Assembly (NCBI GenBank): GCA_043585095.1
Contig: CP121321.1
Coordinates: 1,922,001-1,986,000 of the forward strand
DNA length: 64,000 nt
Direction of reading: 5' to 3'
Source: JANQIO01 sp043585095
GTDB taxonomy: Bacteria; Pseudomonadota; Gammaproteobacteria; Pseudomonadales; Halieaceae
Shown here piece by piece: positions 8,001 to 17,163 of the stretch (positions are counted from its first letter, which is position 1; every line of letters begins with the position of its first letter). The notes under the pieces are model-generated. The model had not been told where the DNA came from and did not search any database. It saw nothing but the letters and a program-made list of their open reading frames with translations. Both the position numbers and the translations under genes were made by a program.

Positions 8001-8915
8001 ATGACCGCCGCTGAACTTCTTGCGGTTTTAAATGAATGGCTCACCCCTGCCCTGAGTTACTCAGTCTACAAGGGCGACGGTTTCAATATCACCACGGGGG
8101 GTTTGTTGCGGGTGGTGATAATCACGGTGGCGGCCTGGTGGGTGGCGCATTTTGCCGAGCGCGGTCTAAAGCGCGTAACCAACTACCGGCGCATTATGAA
8201 CCCCGCTTCCGCCTATGCGCTGACCCGAGTGCTGCATTACCTGATATTGCTGGTGGGTGTGGTAATCGCGCTCTCCTCACTCGGCATCGACCTGACCAAA
8301 TTTGCATTGTTCGCCAGCGCCCTGGGTGTTGGTGTTGGTTTTGGCTTGCAGACCATCATCAGCAACTTCGTGGCTGGATTGATGCTGCTGTTCGATCGCA
8401 CTTTGAAAGTAGGCGACTTTGTGGAACTGGAGTCGGGTGTTACTGGGGAAGTACAGGAAATCAAAATTCGCAGCACAGTGATCACCACTACCGACAATAT
8501 CGACGTTATCGTACCCAATGCAGAATTCATTAACGGACGGGTAACCAACTGGACGATGCGCGACACCTTCCGCCGTATTCGCGTGCAGTTTGGGGTGGCC
8601 TATGGTGCCGATAAGGTAGTGGTGCGCGATGCGGTGTTAGAAGCCGCCAAAACCGTTCCGCACACCTTACAAATCGCCGGTCGCGAAGCGCAGGTCTGGC
8701 TGGTCGAGTTCGGCGACAGCAGCCTCAATTTTGAGCTAGCGGTGTGGCTTACGCCAATGGCAGTAAAGCAACCGGCGCGAGTTCAAGCCGACTATCTGTG
8801 GGCCATTCACACGGCGCTGGAGCAAGCAGACGTCGAAATCCCCTTCCCACAGCGAGACCTGCATATTCGCAGCTGGAATGCCGAGCAAGGGCCCGGCAGC
8901 GATGATGCTAGCTAG
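8001..8915 (+). CDS. Small-conductance mechanosensitive channel (MscS family)
   Basis: Inner-membrane channel released by membrane tension under hypo-osmotic shock; 304 residues, close to E. coli MscS (286). Three N-terminal membrane helices are visible: about 30-48, 62-85 and 92-130. The third is the Gly/Ala-rich pore helix, LGVGVGFGLQTIISNFVAGL. The beta domain follows immediately (DRTLKVGDFVELESGVTGEV), then the alpha/beta cage. The frame is open upstream to 7713, but ATG at 8001 has GGAG seven bases before it and begins a normal MscS N-terminus. Divergent from thrS and not obviously in an operon. Confidence 0.93.
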   Translation: MTAAELLAVLNEWLTPALSYSVYKGDGFNITTGGLLRVVIITVAAWWVAHFAERGLKRVTNYRRIMNPASAYALTRVLHYLILLVGVVIALSSLGIDLTKFALFASALGVGVGFGLQTIISNFVAGLMLLFDRTLKVGDFVELESGVTGEVQEIKIRSTVITTTDNIDVIVPNAEFINGRVTNWTMRDTFRRIRVQFGVAYGADKVVVRDAVLEAAKTVPHTLQIAGREAQVWLVEFGDSSLNFELAVWLTPMAVKQPARVQADYLWAIHTALEQADVEIPFPQRDLHIRSWNAEQGPGSDDAS

Positions 8916-8930
8916 CGCGAGCTTTCAAAG

Positions 8931-8948
8931 CGAGGCTAAACAGCCTCG
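8931..8948. terminator. Perfect hairpin after mscS
   Basis: CGAGGCT-AAAC-AGCCTCG, seven perfect pairs with a four-base loop, 15 bases after the mscS stop. No T-run follows on either strand, so it may be an mRNA 3' stabiliser or a weak terminator rather than a classical intrinsic terminator. Confidence 0.4.
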
Positions 8949-9013
8949 TCCAGCACAGCTACCGGGGGGGCGCAAGCAACAATGAAACGGGTAATCTTCG
9001 ACACCCTTAGGCA

Positions 9014-9045
9014 CTACCCTACGTATTCCAAGTAGTCCAGGGTAG
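9014..9045. terminator. Inverted repeat between convergent genes
   Basis: CTACCCT, 18 bases, AGGGTAG. A nested CTAC/GTAG pair lies at 9019-9022 and 9032-9035. It lies in the 158-base gap where mscS and the minus-strand cluster converge. No T-run. It could be a bidirectional end hairpin or a protein-binding dyad. Confidence 0.35.
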
Positions 9046-9073
9046 CCTCCTAACCCGATATTAGATTGTTATC

Positions 9074-9925
9074 TCAGCCGCTGGATTCACCCTCAAGTTC
9101 GGCCCATATCTCCTCTACCCAGCCTTTGATAGTGAGGGCCTCTTCCCAACGATCCGAGAGCTCTCTGCCATCGGCATCGGTTATCGCATAACTGGGTGGC
9201 CCGAGTTCGCACAGAAAACGCAGCGTGGCATTTTCGCTATTGCGCGCGCGCCACTGTCGAATGCCTTGCTTCCACCACGCTTTGAATATTTCTACCCATT
9301 CCTGATGCTGGGGAAACCCTATTTGAATCTGTACCTGTTCTCGATTTGCGACCCTTCCCTGAAAACTGTCGGAGCGCTCAAGAACACGGGTGACAAAGCC
9401 CTGATCTCGGTCACTCAGCGGCAGACTGAACTCTCTATCGACGACAAAGTGGGAAAGATCCGCGCAGAGGCGCAACTCCGGTATGGAATCCAATACCTCC
9501 AGAGTAAAATACAAGTCGTTGAGGATTCCGTCTCGATGCGTTTCGATCAGCAGTTCCATATTCAGATCGTCGGCGTATTCCATCCAGCGATACAGCACTG
9601 GAATTGCGCCAGCCACGCTGACCGGCATGACTCCACCAATTACGTTGACCGCGCAGGCGTTCATTTCCGCAGCCATCTCCAATAGCGGCTTGAGCTCCCT
9701 GACCTTGTGGGGAAACGCATTCACCATGCAGCCCAGATCGTACTTCTCGTAAAGGGGCTTGAGCGCAAGGCTCTCATCAATTTCGTCTACATTGGGGTCA
9801 AGACAAACCCCGGCATATCCAGCCTCGGCGATTCTTGCGAATGCCTCGTTATCGTCGGCATCGGGTTCATCATCCAGACGTTTCTCCATCGCCCACCTAG
9901 ACTGGTATACCTCTAATCTCTGCAT
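9074..9925 (-). CDS. Sugar phosphate isomerase/epimerase-like TIM-barrel protein
   Basis: 283 residues, resembling the xylose-isomerase-like (AP endonuclease 2) barrel superfamily, whose members use divalent metals to isomerise sugars or cleave other substrates. Visible elements are FARIAEAGYAGVCLD (strand-helix near 25), MELLIETHRDG with a candidate metal-binding Glu near 125-135, and LRLCADLSHFVVDREF with candidate Asp and His near 155. The ATG at 9925 has AGGA upstream and avoids overlap with the desaturase; the frame is open further upstream. It is last in the five-gene minus-strand unit starting at the TonB receptor. The substrate is unknown; the context suggests a small hydroxylated molecule released by that system. 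Confidence 0.75.
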   Translation of the reverse strand: MQRLEVYQSRWAMEKRLDDEPDADDNEAFARIAEAGYAGVCLDPNVDEIDESLALKPLYEKYDLGCMVNAFPHKVRELKPLLEMAAEMNACAVNVIGGVMPVSVAGAIPVLYRWMEYADDLNMELLIETHRDGILNDLYFTLEVLDSIPELRLCADLSHFVVDREFSLPLSDRDQGFVTRVLERSDSFQGRVANREQVQIQIGFPQHQEWVEIFKAWWKQGIRQWRARNSENATLRFLCELGPPSYAITDADGRELSDRWEEALTIKGWVEEIWAELEGESSG

Positions 9926-9933
9926 CGCTATTC

Positions 9934-10965
9934 CTAAAAAGCCGTGAGAAATGAAGCCGCGTTTCCGCCCGACACCTTTGCCTCGCGAGCGGCAAGGAGA
10001 AACTCCCTGCCCCATGTCTCAGGCAAATCAGGCGCATCCTGCAGCATCCGACATGTGCGGTAACGGTGAAAAATTACTAGCTGAGGCCAAAGCGGAATCA
10101 CATTCTCCGGATCATCTCCGAACAGTTCTCGATGCAGAGCCGGCAACTGGTACCAGGGAACTGTAGGCTTGGCGTGGTGAGCGTTGTGATAGCCGAAATT
10201 AAGCACAAGCCAATTAGGCCATTCACGCTCGAAAGATATGACGTTACTGAAAGTGTGCTCCTGCTCCCAGACAAGATCACCTTTTTTATCAGAGCGCTCG
10301 TCGGTAAACAGATAAAGGTTTTTGCCATAATCGTGCTGAATGCTATCCATGAAACGAAGAACGGTAAGCATGATCATGTACGCGATGGCATACAACACAG
10401 CTGCCTTCGGAAAAAACCAAAGAACCGCCACATATATCCCTCCGCGCACGAGGATGACGCTGACGTTGCGGCGCCTCTGATTTCGTCGTTGCGGAATGAT
10501 AAATGAGCAAAATACCAGGATGAAATGCATCAGCAGTTCGTGTGCAGGTATATAGAAAAACTCCAATAGCTTTGTTATCCGGAGAACCAGAGGGTGGCGA
10601 ACAAAGAATTCCTCATAGTCAAACCATACGACATCATCATTGTCGACGTGGTGGCGAAAGTGTTTGTAGCGAATGTCTTCGTACGTGCCGTAGGACGCAC
10701 CGCAGACCCAGGTGAGAAACGATCCCAGTCGCGCATTGTGCTCATTCTTTCGAAACACCGTGTTATGACCGCACTCATGGATCATGTAGGCAGCAATGAT
10801 CATTCCGTGTGCCAGAACAATCACGGAAACCAGATTCACCCATGCACTCTCGGCAAATAAGCCAAACAGGCCAAGAATATATGCAATCAGCGAGTAGCTA
10901 ACGGCCAGGCCGTGATACCTGAGACCCTCTGGCTTTTTAAAGAGGCCAATCAATCGCGCAGTCAT
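9934..10965 (-). CDS. Membrane fatty acid desaturase family protein
   Basis: Integral-membrane di-iron enzyme family that desaturates or hydroxylates lipid chains; 343 residues. All three histidine boxes are present: HECGHN (near 73), HFRHH (near 108) and HNAHH in the C-terminal third (GYHNAHHAKPTVPWYQLP). Hydrophobic segments precede box 1 and lie between boxes 2 and 3. The start ATG at 10963-10965 is chosen because GGAGAG precedes it; it begins five bases after the amidohydrolase stop codon, so coupling is likely. Further upstream the frame overlaps the amidohydrolase. The true substrate (fatty acid, sterol-like or carotenoid-like) cannot be read from the sequence. Confidence 0.88.
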   Translation of the reverse strand: MTARLIGLFKKPEGLRYHGLAVSYSLIAYILGLFGLFAESAWVNLVSVIVLAHGMIIAAYMIHECGHNTVFRKNEHNARLGSFLTWVCGASYGTYEDIRYKHFRHHVDNDDVVWFDYEEFFVRHPLVLRITKLLEFFYIPAHELLMHFILVFCSFIIPQRRNQRRRNVSVILVRGGIYVAVLWFFPKAAVLYAIAYMIMLTVLRFMDSIQHDYGKNLYLFTDERSDKKGDLVWEQEHTFSNVISFEREWPNWLVLNFGYHNAHHAKPTVPWYQLPALHRELFGDDPENVIPLWPQLVIFHRYRTCRMLQDAPDLPETWGREFLLAAREAKVSGGNAASFLTAF

Positions 10966-10969
10966 TACG

Positions 10970-12691
10970 TTACTCTCCAGAGTAGACAGTCTTTCCCTTG
11001 AAAAGAGTTCTAGTGATTTTTGTTTCACGTATTTCGGCTACCGTAGCCTCGAAGATATTGCGGTCAAGTATGATCATATCCGCAGACTTCCCGACCTCCA
11101 GAGAGCCGGTGATATCTTCCTGATGCATAACAAACGCCGCGTTTATCGTGAAGCTGGCGATCATGCTATCGATAGTCACGACCTCCGCCTCATTCAGGGG
11201 CTTGCGCTCAGGGTTCATCGGATCGATCCTGCTTATACCTGTGGCTATCGCTAGAAAAGGATTCATATCGGAAACAGGCCAGTCGCTGCCACTGACAACC
11301 GTGGCGCCGGCTTGCTCGATAGATTTGATTGGATAGCTTTGCTGCCACCGCTCATCACCTAGCATGGGCAGTGCCAGTTCGATCTCGTAGGAATTTGGCA
11401 TAGCCCAATAGGGCGAAAATCCAGCCACTGTCCTCGTTTCCTTAAAGCGGGAGTAATCGTCCGGATGTACCTGGGCCAGGTGGTCAATGTGGTGCCGGCG
11501 ACCCAGGAAACCATTCGCTTTCGCTGCAGCCGCGATGGCGGTTAAACCTTCGCGCACCGCTAGACGACCGTAGCCATGCATCTTTACCTGCATACCTGCG
11601 CTATCGAGTTCGATAAGCGATTTGCGTAGCTGTTCCGGCGACACGAACAGAGCCCCGCTATGACCAAGGCCAACATAGGGTTCAAGCTGGGCTGCCGTTC
11701 CGCCCTCCATGACGCCGTCCAGCATAAGTTTCACTGCGTGGGTTTTGACTCCTGCCCGCTCGTACTGGTCAGCAAGCGCCTTGAGCTTCTCGGCAGCTAT
11801 AATTTCACCGGTGTCGGTACCACCCCAGATCGCGGTCCGCACTCGCAGGGGCAAAAGGCCCGCATCATGCAGCCGCGCAAAGCTCGCCAGATTATTCTCC
11901 CTCACAGCAGCATCAAAGACGTTGGTGATACCAAGCGAATTTGCATACTGCATCGTCCGTAAAAGAGCGGCGTCTTTTTCTGCCTCGGTTGCCACCGGCA
12001 CCTTTTGGCCAACAAGCGCCATAGCGCTTTCGAAGAGAGTACCTGTAGCCTCCCCTGTTTCGGGATCGCGCTTAATCGCGCCATTTTCCGGGTCCGGTGT
12101 GGAGCGGTCGATACCAGCAATTTCAAGGGCACGGGAGTTTACCCACGCAACATGCCGGGAGTCCGCAGTCAAAAAGACCGGGCGGTCAGGGAATAATGCG
12201 TCCAGCGGCGCTTTATCGGGAGCACCGTCTGGCGGGAAAGCGCCACCGGGCCAACCACCACCAATGAACCAGCCATCAGCCTCGGGGTTCCGATCTCTAC
12301 ACGCTTCAAGAATGTTATAGAGTTCGTCGGCGGTGACATTCGAACTACTATCGGGCAATTTACAGTAACCGTTAGCAAACACTGTCTCGCCGAATGTTAC
12401 GTGGACGTGAGTGTCATGAAATCCAGGCAAGACCATGGCACCGTTTAGATCGACGACTTCGGTGGCGTCACCAGCCAAAGGGGCGACCTGTTCCGCGCTA
12501 CCGATCTGAATAATCTGGCCATCTTTTATTGCGACGGCCTCAGCCCAGCTCCTTTCAGCATCAACTGTATAGATCTTCCCGCCCAGTAAAACTGTGTCAG
12601 CCTCAGTGGGCCCCTCTGTCTGTGCAGCACAGGCACCACAGGCAGCGAGAATTCCAATCCACGCCATGGCTATCACAACTTTTATATTCAT
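10970..12691 (-). CDS. Lipoprotein amidohydrolase of the YtcJ-like (amidohydrolase_3) family
   Basis: 573 residues. The N-terminus MNIKVVIAMAWIGILAACG is a lipoprotein signal with lipobox LAAC (Cys18), so the enzyme should be anchored in the periplasm or outer membrane, unusual for a family often cytoplasmic. The metal-dependent barrel is complete: GFHDTHVHVTFGE (HxH) near 85, KLMLDGVMEGG with a candidate bridging Lys, MKMHGYG and HHIDHLAQ histidines, and GSDWPVSDMNP near 470 for the last Asp. YtcJ-like enzymes cleave amide or related C-N bonds of diverse small molecules. It follows the sulfotransferase by 72 bases and is coupled to the desaturase. Confidence 0.87.
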   Translation of the reverse strand: MNIKVVIAMAWIGILAACGACAAQTEGPTEADTVLLGGKIYTVDAERSWAEAVAIKDGQIIQIGSAEQVAPLAGDATEVVDLNGAMVLPGFHDTHVHVTFGETVFANGYCKLPDSSSNVTADELYNILEACRDRNPEADGWFIGGGWPGGAFPPDGAPDKAPLDALFPDRPVFLTADSRHVAWVNSRALEIAGIDRSTPDPENGAIKRDPETGEATGTLFESAMALVGQKVPVATEAEKDAALLRTMQYANSLGITNVFDAAVRENNLASFARLHDAGLLPLRVRTAIWGGTDTGEIIAAEKLKALADQYERAGVKTHAVKLMLDGVMEGGTAAQLEPYVGLGHSGALFVSPEQLRKSLIELDSAGMQVKMHGYGRLAVREGLTAIAAAAKANGFLGRRHHIDHLAQVHPDDYSRFKETRTVAGFSPYWAMPNSYEIELALPMLGDERWQQSYPIKSIEQAGATVVSGSDWPVSDMNPFLAIATGISRIDPMNPERKPLNEAEVVTIDSMIASFTINAAFVMHQEDITGSLEVGKSADMIILDRNIFEATVAEIRETKITRTLFKGKTVYSGE

Positions 12692-12763
12692 TGTCTTAAT
12701 CCTTCAAAGTTAGCTGTTCGATGGTCGTGCAGAGTTACCCTATGTAGAAACGCGCAGAAGCCC

Positions 12764-14353
12764 TTACTCCACGACGATGCCGCCCGCGCGCAGACGGTCA
12801 ATCAGAGGCGACAACTGGTCACCATAGTGACGCCAGCGACCAACGGCGGCGCTATAGATTGGCTGCCGCACCTGTGCGGAGCTTGCCGTCGCGGCGGCTT
12901 GCTTGTTGTCGTAAAAACGCAAGCAGTCGTCGCTCCATTCAAGTCCCAATTCGCCTATGAGTCTGCGACTTTCTACCTCCTGATTTTTTACCAGGGATTC
13001 GTAAGACACTACGATGTAATTGTCGGCCAATACGGCACGCCAATGATCCGTGAGCTGACGATAGGCCAGATAGAAGTCTGCAAGTTCCTCCAGGTCATAG
13101 GAGTAGTCATAGCCTGTACGGAAGAGAATCTTGAAGTTGGAAAGACAGACATCAACCGGATGGCGCTCAAGTTCAACGATCCTGGCTCCCGGCAGCGACT
13201 GGGCAATAAATCCGGCGTACAGGACATTCATAGGTAGTTTGTCGACAAATCGCGGCCTATGCTGGTACCGCGCCGTTCGCTCAAGGTAGCGCGCGCCGAT
13301 AGCCTGCATATCCGAAGCCATTATTTGAGCGGCAAATTCATCGTCCAAATAGCGCCCGGTGTTTCCCTGCCCCACGACATCCATTGCAGCAAGACCAAAA
13401 TCATGGAGCTCACCGGCCGAAGTGACGTCGGGATGGGACGTAATAATCCTTTCCACCAGGGTTGTACCACTGCGGGGCATGCCGACCACAAATATGGGCG
13501 CCCCAGAGTTAAGCGACGGTGCTCCGCGGCCAATTTTATTGGGCATTAGATCGATAAGCCGAGCTACTAATTTCTGATCCGTCGCCACCGAGTAATTCAG
13601 GCTACTCCGCTTGAGCTCTGACGCCGTGCGCAACTCGGCAAAGGCATCAGCGTGCTTGCCTACATCTTCAAGCTGCTTAGCGAGCGCGTAACGTAAGCGG
13701 ATTTCCCGCTCTTCCGTTAATGTGTCCCGCTTGGCGAGCTGCTGATATAGAGAATCGATGACGTTTTCGGTTTCCGACGCAGTTTCCAGACGAGCTAGAC
13801 CGGCCAGCGCACCCGGATGATCCGGCGCCAGTGAAAGTACCGAGCGATAGGCGCTGGCCGCTTCGTCCAGGTCCCCGAGAGTCTGGTGAATTACTGCGAG
13901 CGTCATCCGATAATCGGGGCCTGCGGGATCATGAAGCACCGCTCGCTGCTGCAAGGGCAATGCGTCTTCGTAATTTCCGCAGCTCATCAGGAGCATCGCG
14001 AGGGCGTCAGCTTCTTCTGCTGTATCAGCCAGCAGGGTCTGCGCTTTCCTTGCAGCAACGAGAGCTTCCTCTGTCTTTCCAACTGCCAGCAGAGACCGAC
14101 CGAGTTGGACATAGTGTAAGCTGTTTAACGGATTGCGGCTGATGGCCTGCGTTGCGGCTCTTATGGCAAGAGAGATGTTCCCCTGCTTCTGAGAAACCTG
14201 AGAAAGAAGAAGCCATGCACCATCGAACTCCGGGCACTCTTTCACTATCCTGGCCGCAGTTGCTCCCGCTTCCGCAAGACAGTCGGTGCGAAGATCCTCA
14301 AGCGCCTGGCGGTAACTACCCTCAAGCGCTTTATCGAGATGAAGTAGCGGCAT
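12764..14353 (-). CDS. TPR-repeat sulfotransferase
   Basis: 529 residues. The N-terminal half (about 1-220) is a chain of tetratricopeptide-like helices, for example GNISLAIRAATQAISRNPLN and GNYEDALPLQQRAVLHDPAG. The C-terminal half is a PAPS-dependent sulfotransferase. Its 5'-phosphosulfate loop is FVVGMPRSGTTLVERII near 293, and a 3'-phosphate-binding region lies around VELERHPVDVCLSNFK. Such fusions are frequent in marine proteobacteria next to TonB receptors; acceptors are rarely known. No signal peptide is seen, so a cytoplasmic location is expected. It starts 58 bases after the TonB receptor ends. Confidence 0.88.
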   Translation of the reverse strand: MPLLHLDKALEGSYRQALEDLRTDCLAEAGATAARIVKECPEFDGAWLLLSQVSQKQGNISLAIRAATQAISRNPLNSLHYVQLGRSLLAVGKTEEALVAARKAQTLLADTAEEADALAMLLMSCGNYEDALPLQQRAVLHDPAGPDYRMTLAVIHQTLGDLDEAASAYRSVLSLAPDHPGALAGLARLETASETENVIDSLYQQLAKRDTLTEEREIRLRYALAKQLEDVGKHADAFAELRTASELKRSSLNYSVATDQKLVARLIDLMPNKIGRGAPSLNSGAPIFVVGMPRSGTTLVERIITSHPDVTSAGELHDFGLAAMDVVGQGNTGRYLDDEFAAQIMASDMQAIGARYLERTARYQHRPRFVDKLPMNVLYAGFIAQSLPGARIVELERHPVDVCLSNFKILFRTGYDYSYDLEELADFYLAYRQLTDHWRAVLADNYIVVSYESLVKNQEVESRRLIGELGLEWSDDCLRFYDNKQAAATASSAQVRQPIYSAAVGRWRHYGDQLSPLIDRLRAGGIVVE

Positions 14354-14411
14354 AGAAATGCAGTACCGCCGCTAGATCCACGCCGCCTGAACTGACCAAC
14401 GCGCCGTCAAT

Positions 14412-16928
14412 TTAAAAAGCATAGCGCAGTGCCAGCCCGAGGGTCCGTGGCCGGTTAATAGCGGACTGCAACTGCTTTCCGGGGCTGTCCTGCTGGGAGG
14501 CAAAAATATTGCGCGTGTCGTTATACGACAGCCCTTCATAAACCGAACCAGCGTAGTTGGTATTTGCAGGGTCATCAAAGAAAGGATTTTCAAAGGAGTT
14601 GTATCGATTGCCACGTATTGCCGACTCATAACGCTCGTTAAATAGATTGTCCACAAACAGGCCAAGCCGCCATTGATCCTGCTCATAGCTAATGTTCAGG
14701 TTCCACAACATAAAAGTATCGGTATCCAGGGACTGATCTGGCTGAATGCCATTGGTGACCTCTGACATGTAGGACCCATCAATATGGAATACGATATCTC
14801 CGGCACCCATAGCCCGAATGTAATCGCCGGTCCAGGAGAGCATATGTTCTGGCGCTCCAGGCAACTGCGTCCCATCCTCGCCAACCAGGCCTGCGATATC
14901 GAAGTCTTCAGTTAACTGCGCATCAGCATAGGCATATCCCAGTGTCGCTCTCAAATTTGCCGTCGGTGAAACCGTTACTTCCAGCTCTACACCCTGAGAA
15001 CGCGCTTTATTGCCGTTGGTAACAATCGGGAACGCTCCAACCGGTGAGGCAATGTTCAGCTGAATATCCTCCCAGTCAATAAGGAACACGGCAGCCGAAT
15101 ACTGCACTCGACCTTCTGCTGCCGCACCCTTGATACCCGCCTCCCAGTTCGTTACCTGATCCGGCGTATAGGACGAAAAAAGTGGGTCTTCTGCGAATGG
15201 AGCGCCCGGCGCAGATTCTGTTGTGGGGATGCCGTTGGCGCCACCGCGACGGAAGCCTTCCGACCAAGTCGCATAGACCATCGTATCTTCATTCAGATCA
15301 TAGGAAGTATTCAGTTTGAATATCTGATCGCTGAATTTTGCTGAGTCAGAACCACCTGTTCGCCCCCAGGGATCTGCCGTGTCGTTGGCGCAGAAGGAAC
15401 TACAAAAAGGCAGGAAAATATCGTTGGTGTTACTGAACTCCTGTTCAAATACTCGGACGCCGCCGGTAATCTGGAACTGTTCGGTAAAGTGGTAAGTGAC
15501 CTCGCCAAAAATCGCCATGTCTTTGAAGCTGCTGTCGATTTGCTGACGATAAATTGAATCATTTCGGCCTAGCACTGCGAGCGTATCATCCAGCCCTAAC
15601 CCGAAGGAGCCCGGGTAACCCAGCAGGCCCCAGGAGCCTGTATTCAAATCATTTTGATCGACCTGAAGGCTCTGATCCAGATAGAAAAGCCCCACCAGCC
15701 AGTCAACGGGGCCATCACCCTGAGATGCGAGCCTCAATTCCTGAGCAAAGCCATCCAGCTTCGAGTTATAGACCCCCAACACATTCTCAGCACCGAAGCC
15801 GTCGTAGTAGAGATACCCGCCGCTCCCCTGGAGATAGTTGTACCAAAAACCGGAATTTAGATAGATGCCGTTTTGGTCTGAATACAAATCGTGCTCGTTT
15901 TCGAAGTACGACGTGTTCGATGCGAGACTCGCAAATCCAAGGTCTATATCCAGATCCAGCGCCACCACGTCGACGGTTCTATCAAGTTCTTCCAAAACCG
16001 AGTTGGTGTGCGCAAATTTTCCGCCGTCAGGATGGGCTGTGTTAACAATCTGCGCCCCATCGTATTGATCTTCCTGATGTTGCCAGGCCAGATTTGCCGT
16101 AATACGGTCGTTTACCTGCCACAGGGCAGACGCACGCACGTGCCAAAGCGTGCCGTCGTCGTGGTCTTCGATCCGCCGCTCTTGCAAGGGACTTGTAAAT
16201 GGATTGGTTGGGTCGACGAACGTTGGTGTCAGGCCGTTGTCAAGAACGATGGCCCGGTTGGCATCTGTAAAACCCGAGTTTTTTAGCTGCCCGCCGGCGA
16301 CCCTTATTGCGAAAGAGTCAGTCACAGGCAAGTTGATAACGCCAGCCAGGTCGTAGTTTTCATCCCCAGCCTCTTCCGTCAGCGACAGCCTGGTGTCGAT
16401 ACGCGCACTGAACTCCGTCAAATCTGGCTTTTCATGGATGTAGCGAATAGTGCCGCCGAGAGATCCTGAACCGTAGAGGGTTCCCTGCGGACCGCGTAAA
16501 ACCTCCACCCGTGCGAGGTCGTAGAGATGAAGATTGACGAACAGCGGAGTTTCATCGATATAGGTAGAAACGGTCGGCGCGGCCAGGGAAATAACGTCTG
16601 AGCCGACGCCGGCGTCCGCGTTCAGGCCTCTCATAATAAGCGTGCTGTTCACTCCCGCATCACGGGGCCCCTGATCAATATAGGCCAGGCCGGGAACCAT
16701 CTGTACCAGCTTTGAAAAATCGACTACACCGGTGCGCTCTAGCGACTCGGCAGAGATTGCTGAAATGTTATAGGGCACGTCCATCGTGCTTTGGGATCGA
16801 CGCGTTGCCGTTACGACGATCTCTTCCATCTGCAGGGACTGCGCAGTACTGAGAGGTGATACTGAACTACTCGCGACACCAAGTGCGACCGCTATCGTCG
16901 ATCGCTTGAAAAAAACGTTTTGCTTCAT
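14412..16928 (-). CDS. TonB-dependent outer-membrane receptor
   Basis: 838 residues. The signal peptide is MKQNVFFKRSTIAVALGVAS, cleaved near Ala-Gln. It is followed by a TonB-box-like EEIVVTATRR, the plug domain (about 45-160: VDFSKLVQMVPGLAYIDQG and LARVEVLRGPQGTLYGSGSLGGTIRYI) and a 22-strand barrel ending in a terminal Phe (LGLALRYAF). It imports a scarce ligand across the outer membrane using TonB energy. There is no FecA-type signalling extension. The start at 16928 has GGGG at good spacing; a second ATG six bases upstream is equally in frame. It is first in the minus-strand unit and shares its upstream region with the divergent LuxR gene. Confidence 0.95.
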   Translation of the reverse strand: MKQNVFFKRSTIAVALGVASSSVSPLSTAQSLQMEEIVVTATRRSQSTMDVPYNISAISAESLERTGVVDFSKLVQMVPGLAYIDQGPRDAGVNSTLIMRGLNADAGVGSDVISLAAPTVSTYIDETPLFVNLHLYDLARVEVLRGPQGTLYGSGSLGGTIRYIHEKPDLTEFSARIDTRLSLTEEAGDENYDLAGVINLPVTDSFAIRVAGGQLKNSGFTDANRAIVLDNGLTPTFVDPTNPFTSPLQERRIEDHDDGTLWHVRASALWQVNDRITANLAWQHQEDQYDGAQIVNTAHPDGGKFAHTNSVLEELDRTVDVVALDLDIDLGFASLASNTSYFENEHDLYSDQNGIYLNSGFWYNYLQGSGGYLYYDGFGAENVLGVYNSKLDGFAQELRLASQGDGPVDWLVGLFYLDQSLQVDQNDLNTGSWGLLGYPGSFGLGLDDTLAVLGRNDSIYRQQIDSSFKDMAIFGEVTYHFTEQFQITGGVRVFEQEFSNTNDIFLPFCSSFCANDTADPWGRTGGSDSAKFSDQIFKLNTSYDLNEDTMVYATWSEGFRRGGANGIPTTESAPGAPFAEDPLFSSYTPDQVTNWEAGIKGAAAEGRVQYSAAVFLIDWEDIQLNIASPVGAFPIVTNGNKARSQGVELEVTVSPTANLRATLGYAYADAQLTEDFDIAGLVGEDGTQLPGAPEHMLSWTGDYIRAMGAGDIVFHIDGSYMSEVTNGIQPDQSLDTDTFMLWNLNISYEQDQWRLGLFVDNLFNERYESAIRGNRYNSFENPFFDDPANTNYAGSVYEGLSYNDTRNIFASQQDSPGKQLQSAINRPRTLGLALRYAF

Positions 16929-17070
16929 TTTCATCCCCAGCCGCGGCTTATACGCCGATAATTTATGCGCCTGTGCTCCGATGGGACACAGGTTCCTTGG
17001 TCTAAACTCTATTCGCGAGGCAAGCATGCGATAGGGCCAGCCTACAGATTTGGGGTGAAATCCCTATAAC

Positions 17071-17091
17071 CCGAAAATAGTAGTAATTCGG
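17071..17091. promoter_or_regulatory. Candidate operator in the TonB receptor/LuxR divergent promoter region
   Basis: Interrupted palindrome CCGAA-N11-TTCGG in the 235-base gap between the divergent TonB receptor and LuxR-type gene. The spacing of arm centres is about one and a half helical turns, as for dimeric HTH proteins. It is the only symmetrical site I found there, so it is a natural target for the adjacent regulator. This is inference only. Confidence 0.4.
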
Positions 17092-17163
17092 ATTGGCATG
17101 GATAAGACTGAGCTGGACGGTAGGGCTATAGCCAACGCAAGTGGCACACTGTGGAGTAGAAAA

